In this document: positions 61,788-64,000 of the stretch, one piece after another
Numbering within the stretch: position 1 is the stretch's first letter
How the letters are laid out: each line of letters begins with the position of its first letter
Origin: Synechococcus sp. WH 8020
GTDB taxonomy: Bacteria > Cyanobacteriota > Cyanobacteriia > PCC-6307 > Cyanobiaceae
Assembly: GCF_001040845.1 (NCBI RefSeq)
Contig: NZ_CP011941.1
Span: 48,977-112,976 of the forward strand
DNA length: 64,000 bases
Direction of reading: 5' to 3'
Made by a program: the position numbers and the translations under genes
Notes under the pieces: model-generated
Seen by the model: only the letters and a program-made list of their open reading frames with translations
What the model was told of the DNA's origin: nothing
The model's database searches: none

Positions 61788-61991
61788 TCAGCGATTCCCT
61801 GTTGAGCCAAAATTAGCCTCCAAAATTGCGGCTTGCAAAAGGGTTTGCATGGTGTGTAAACCCTCTTGCTGATCAGGCTCGCCGCCTGGCCAACGCTCGA
61901 GTCGATAGCTCACGGCATCCAGCAGTAGCCTGAGATCTGCTGGACTTAAGGACAGATCGATTCGTAAATCACCATTGTCTTGGGTTGTCAT
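61788..61991 (-). CDS. Small conserved protein (67 aa)
   Basis: From the ATG at 61991: MTTQDNGDLRIDLSLSPADLRLLLDAVSYRLERWPGG followed by a helix (LHTMQTLLQAAILEANFG). A beta strand and two helices; no signal peptide. The frame extends upstream to 62054 but those residues are unlike the rest. Its stop is 5 bases from that of the 61456 gene. Role unknown. Confidence 0.65.
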   Translation of the reverse strand: MTTQDNGDLRIDLSLSPADLRLLLDAVSYRLERWPGGEPDQQEGLHTMQTLLQAAILEANFGSTGNR

Positions 61992-62095
61992 AAGGCCTCT
62001 AAAGAAAACCTGATCGTTGAGGTGCGTCGGCCGAGTGATCAAACCGGCTCGCAACGAGCGACCTAGTGGTGGGTTGCTGAGGATTCAAACATTTG

Positions 62096-62473
62096 ATGCA
62101 GATCAGTACTGAGAGAAGCTTCGATGAGCGGGTTTGTCATGCCGTCAGTTTGATTCCGCATGGCCGTTTGGCCACCTATGGCCAGGTGGCTGACCTGATC
62201 GGGGCCTGGGGCTGTGCGCGTCAGGTGGGATGGGCCCTGCGCCGGCTGAGCTTGCCTTCTGAAGTGCCTTGGCAGCGCGTTGTTAATGCTAAAGGACGGA
62301 TTTCGATGAGTCTCAGTCGCGAGGGCTCAGATTGGATGCAGCGGCAGCTTTTGATCGCAGAGGGAATTCCTGTGGATGGAGAAGGCAGGCTCCCCTTGCG
62401 GCGATTTCTCTGGATGCCGGACCTCGAGGCGCTAACTCTGGAGATCAACCAATTTGCCATTGCCCGTGAGTGA
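62096..62473 (+). CDS. Alkyltransferase-like (ATL) DNA-binding protein
   Basis: A 125-residue O6-alkylguanine-DNA alkyltransferase fold. The helix-turn-helix and arginine-finger region is seen in TYGQVADLIG and ARQVGWALRRL (about 28-51). Where the enzyme has PCHRV with the acceptor Cys, this protein has PWQRVV (W59), so it cannot accept alkyl groups; such ATL proteins bind damaged bases and recruit nucleotide excision repair. The terminal 25 residues are extra. ATG at 62096, or TTG at 62093. Confidence 0.88.
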   Translation: MQISTERSFDERVCHAVSLIPHGRLATYGQVADLIGAWGCARQVGWALRRLSLPSEVPWQRVVNAKGRISMSLSREGSDWMQRQLLIAEGIPVDGEGRLPLRRFLWMPDLEALTLEINQFAIARE

Positions 62474-63809
62474 GCCCAAAGCCAACGGCGAGAAAATTGG
62501 TTTACCGGCGCGTCGTTTGGCTTTGGAGGTGCTGGAGGCCGTTGCTGCGGGTGCCTATGCCGATGTGGCCCTAGAGCGAGCCCTTCGTCAAAATCCCCTG
62601 TCTCCTGCGGATCGCGGCCTGGCCACCGAGCTTGCCTATGGATGCATTCGCTGGCGTCAATGGCTCGATGGTTGGTTGGATCGTTTCGGCAAAGTTCCAG
62701 CTCATCAACAACCGCCCCGGTTGCGTTGGCTCTTGCATCTCGGCCTTTACCAAGTGCTACGCATGCAGCGCATCCCTGCTGCTGCAGCCGTGGACACCAC
62801 GGTGGAGCTTGCTAAGCGACAACGGCTCTCCAAGCTGTCGCCCGTGGTGAATGGTGTGCTTCGTTCGGCCCTTCGCGCCAAGGAGGCCGGCGAGACCCTG
62901 CCCCTGTCTGACCAATCTGCCGAACGTCTGGCGTTGTGCCATTCCCTGCCTGTTTGGTTTGCTGAAAGCTTGTTGAGCTGGTCTGCTCCTGACCAGGCCG
63001 AGCGGGTGGCTGTTGCCTGTAATCAAGTTCCCCCCTTGGATCTGCGGGTGAATCGCTTGTGCAGCACACCTGACGAGGTGGCGGCTGAATTAGCCGAGGC
63101 GGGGGTGCCGACGCAACCGATCGATGCTTGTCCAGATGGGTTGCAGGTGCTGTCGCCTGCGGGGGATTTGCGACGTTGGCCTGGTTTTGAAGAGGGGCAT
63201 TGGAGCGTGCAGGATCGATCGGCCCAGGGTGTTGCTCCGCTGTTAGCGCCTCAGCCTGGAGATCGGATTCTTGATGCTTGCGCCGCTCCTGGTGGGAAGG
63301 CAACCCATCTGGCGGAGCTGGTCAGGGATGAGGGTCAGATCTGGGCTGTGGATCGCTCGGCGGGTCGCTTAAAGCGAGTGGCTGCCAACGCTGCACGCTT
63401 GGGATGTGGTTCGATCCATGCGCTGGCAGCGGATGCAACCAACCTCCTTGAGCTAAAGCCCGAATGGCGTGGTTTCTTTCAACGCATCCTCCTGGATGCT
63501 CCATGCTCGGGACTGGGGACCTTGTCCCGTCATCCCGATGCCCGTTGGCGCGTCACGCCTGCCACGGTGGAGGAGTTGTTGCCGCTGCAAGCGCAATTGC
63601 TGGCGGCGATGTTGCCGCTGCTCGCTCCTGGTGGGCGATTGGTGTATGCAACGTGCACGATTCATCCCGCCGAGAATCTGGGACAAGTCAACAAGTTCCT
63701 TCAGGATCATCCTGATTTTCAGTTGGAGTCCGAGCAGCAGCGCTGGCCAGATCCCGAGGGGGGTGATGGGTTTTACACCGCAGTGATCACTGCACCGGCA
63801 AAGGCCTAA
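62454..63809 (+). CDS. rsmB: 16S rRNA (cytosine(967)-C(5))-methyltransferase RsmB
   Basis: SAM-dependent m5C methyltransferase of the Sun/RsmB family. The 451-residue chain has an N-terminal NusB-like RNA-binding domain (about 15-140) and a Rossmann methyltransferase domain with ILDACAAPGGKATHLAEL (SAM), DAPCSGLGTLSRHPD (catalytic-site Pro-Cys) and YATCTIHPAENL (second Cys), the signatures of the family. The start is a TTG at 62454, overlapping the ATL gene by 20 bases; GTG at 62466 is possible. The 3' end overlaps the next gene on the opposite strand. Confidence 0.95.
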   Translation: MPLPVSEPKANGEKIGLPARRLALEVLEAVAAGAYADVALERALRQNPLSPADRGLATELAYGCIRWRQWLDGWLDRFGKVPAHQQPPRLRWLLHLGLYQVLRMQRIPAAAAVDTTVELAKRQRLSKLSPVVNGVLRSALRAKEAGETLPLSDQSAERLALCHSLPVWFAESLLSWSAPDQAERVAVACNQVPPLDLRVNRLCSTPDEVAAELAEAGVPTQPIDACPDGLQVLSPAGDLRRWPGFEEGHWSVQDRSAQGVAPLLAPQPGDRILDACAAPGGKATHLAELVRDEGQIWAVDRSAGRLKRVAANAARLGCGSIHALAADATNLLELKPEWRGFFQRILLDAPCSGLGTLSRHPDARWRVTPATVEELLPLQAQLLAAMLPLLAPGGRLVYATCTIHPAENLGQVNKFLQDHPDFQLESEQQRWPDPEGGDGFYTAVITAPAKA

Positions 63810-64000
63810 AGAATTCATCCACCGGGGGTCCACCAGATGGGCTCACGTAGCGCGGTGTGGGTGGGGCCGAGTTGTTATTCGCTGGATCATCCGTTTCACC
63901 AAACAGATCACGATCCGGAAGGGGGCCATCAGCAGGGTTCGGTTGATTGGGGTTGCTCGCTTTCTTTTTCCCAGGCCGTGTAAGAACCGGTCGTACAGTT
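63787..64000 (-). CDS. C-terminus of a probable penicillin-binding protein, truncated by window edge
   Basis: The minus-strand frame enters at base 64000 and stops at 63787-63789, giving about 70 residues. It is a Pro/Ser/Asn-rich tail (RPGKKKASNPNQPNPADGPL, then PTPRYVSPSGGPPVDEFF) of the kind ending cyanobacterial class A penicillin-binding proteins, and a neighbour of that type next to rsmB fits the picocyanobacterial gene order as I recall it. No catalytic motif is inside the window, so the identity is a guess from tail type and synteny. It overlaps the rsmB 3' end by 23 bases. Confidence 0.5.
   Translation of the reverse strand, partial: TVRPVLTRPGKKKASNPNQPNPADGPLPDRDLFGETDDPANNNSAPPTPRYVSPSGGPPVDEFFRPLPVQ

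Noticed and set aside
1-64000. Search by eye for tRNA, rRNA, CRISPR arrays and insertion sequences
   Set aside because: No cloverleaf with a TTCGA arm, no spaced direct-repeat array, no transposase; a covariance or CRISPR scan would be needed to confirm absence.

Overview
The window looks like the chromosome of a marine picocyanobacterium of the Synechococcus type. The basis is gene content and order: a pyruvate dehydrogenase E2 with a cyanobacterial lipoyl domain, YlqD, queA, cysK with two tandem cystathionine gamma-synthase-like genes, rpsD, yidD, glutaredoxin, murE, a cystine lyase-like enzyme, DUF4079, nfu, mqo, lepA, a DppC-like permease, trmH, rsmB, an SLH-domain porin and DUF1651. Scattered GCGATCGC (HIP1) octamers fit this. 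Assignment to a clade is inference and was not tested. I saw no rRNA, tRNA, CRISPR array, insertion sequence or prophage.

Layout. 1-2.1 kb: three secreted proteins of unknown function. 2.1-7.0 kb: housekeeping (ylqD, pdhC, a KimA-like permease overlapping queA). 7.3-12 kb: an island of seven small secreted proteins with signal peptides mostly ending AxA|Q, a perfect terminator and an octanucleotide tandem repeat. 12-16.7 kb: sulfur amino-acid genes around an outer-membrane barrel gene. 17-19.4 kb: small unknown genes. 19.6-24.6 kb: rpsD, a DUF3365 haem-motif sensor, a bacterial pentameric ligand-gated ion channel (pLGIC), yidD, glutaredoxin and murE. 24.6-28.3 kb: a Ca2+/H+ antiporter, an orphan amino-acid-type periplasmic binding protein and, starting on the same CATG on the other strand, a second and very divergent pLGIC-like channel. 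28.3-37.7 kb: backbone metabolism plus a phage-flavoured zinc-ribbon gene.

37.7-54.5 kb is the most striking region. Two paralogous six-gene type IV pilin cassettes lie in tandem on the minus strand, in identical order: major-type pilin, second pilin, PilX-like, PilV-like, FimT/GspH-like, and a pilin-like protein fused to a von Willebrand A domain. A similar dyad sits just upstream of both first genes, a decayed extra FimT copy lies in the first cassette, and a previously hidden 40-residue membrane protein follows the second. A histidine kinase and a response regulator face each other next to them. A third, shorter pseudopilin set follows on the plus strand, and two of its members start directly at the mature pilin N-terminus with no leader.

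54.5-64 kb: small membrane proteins, an orphan histidine kinase head-to-head with a DppC-like permease, the porin, a TM2 protein, trmH, an alkyltransferase-like DNA repair protein, rsmB, and the C-terminus of a probable penicillin-binding protein at the right edge.

Two loci deserve attention as possibly undescribed systems. One is the ion-signalling neighbourhood (two pLGIC-type channels, an orphan type-I binding protein, a Ca2+/H+ antiporter). The other is the duplicated pilin-vWA cassettes, read here as alternative adhesive tips of a type IV pilus.
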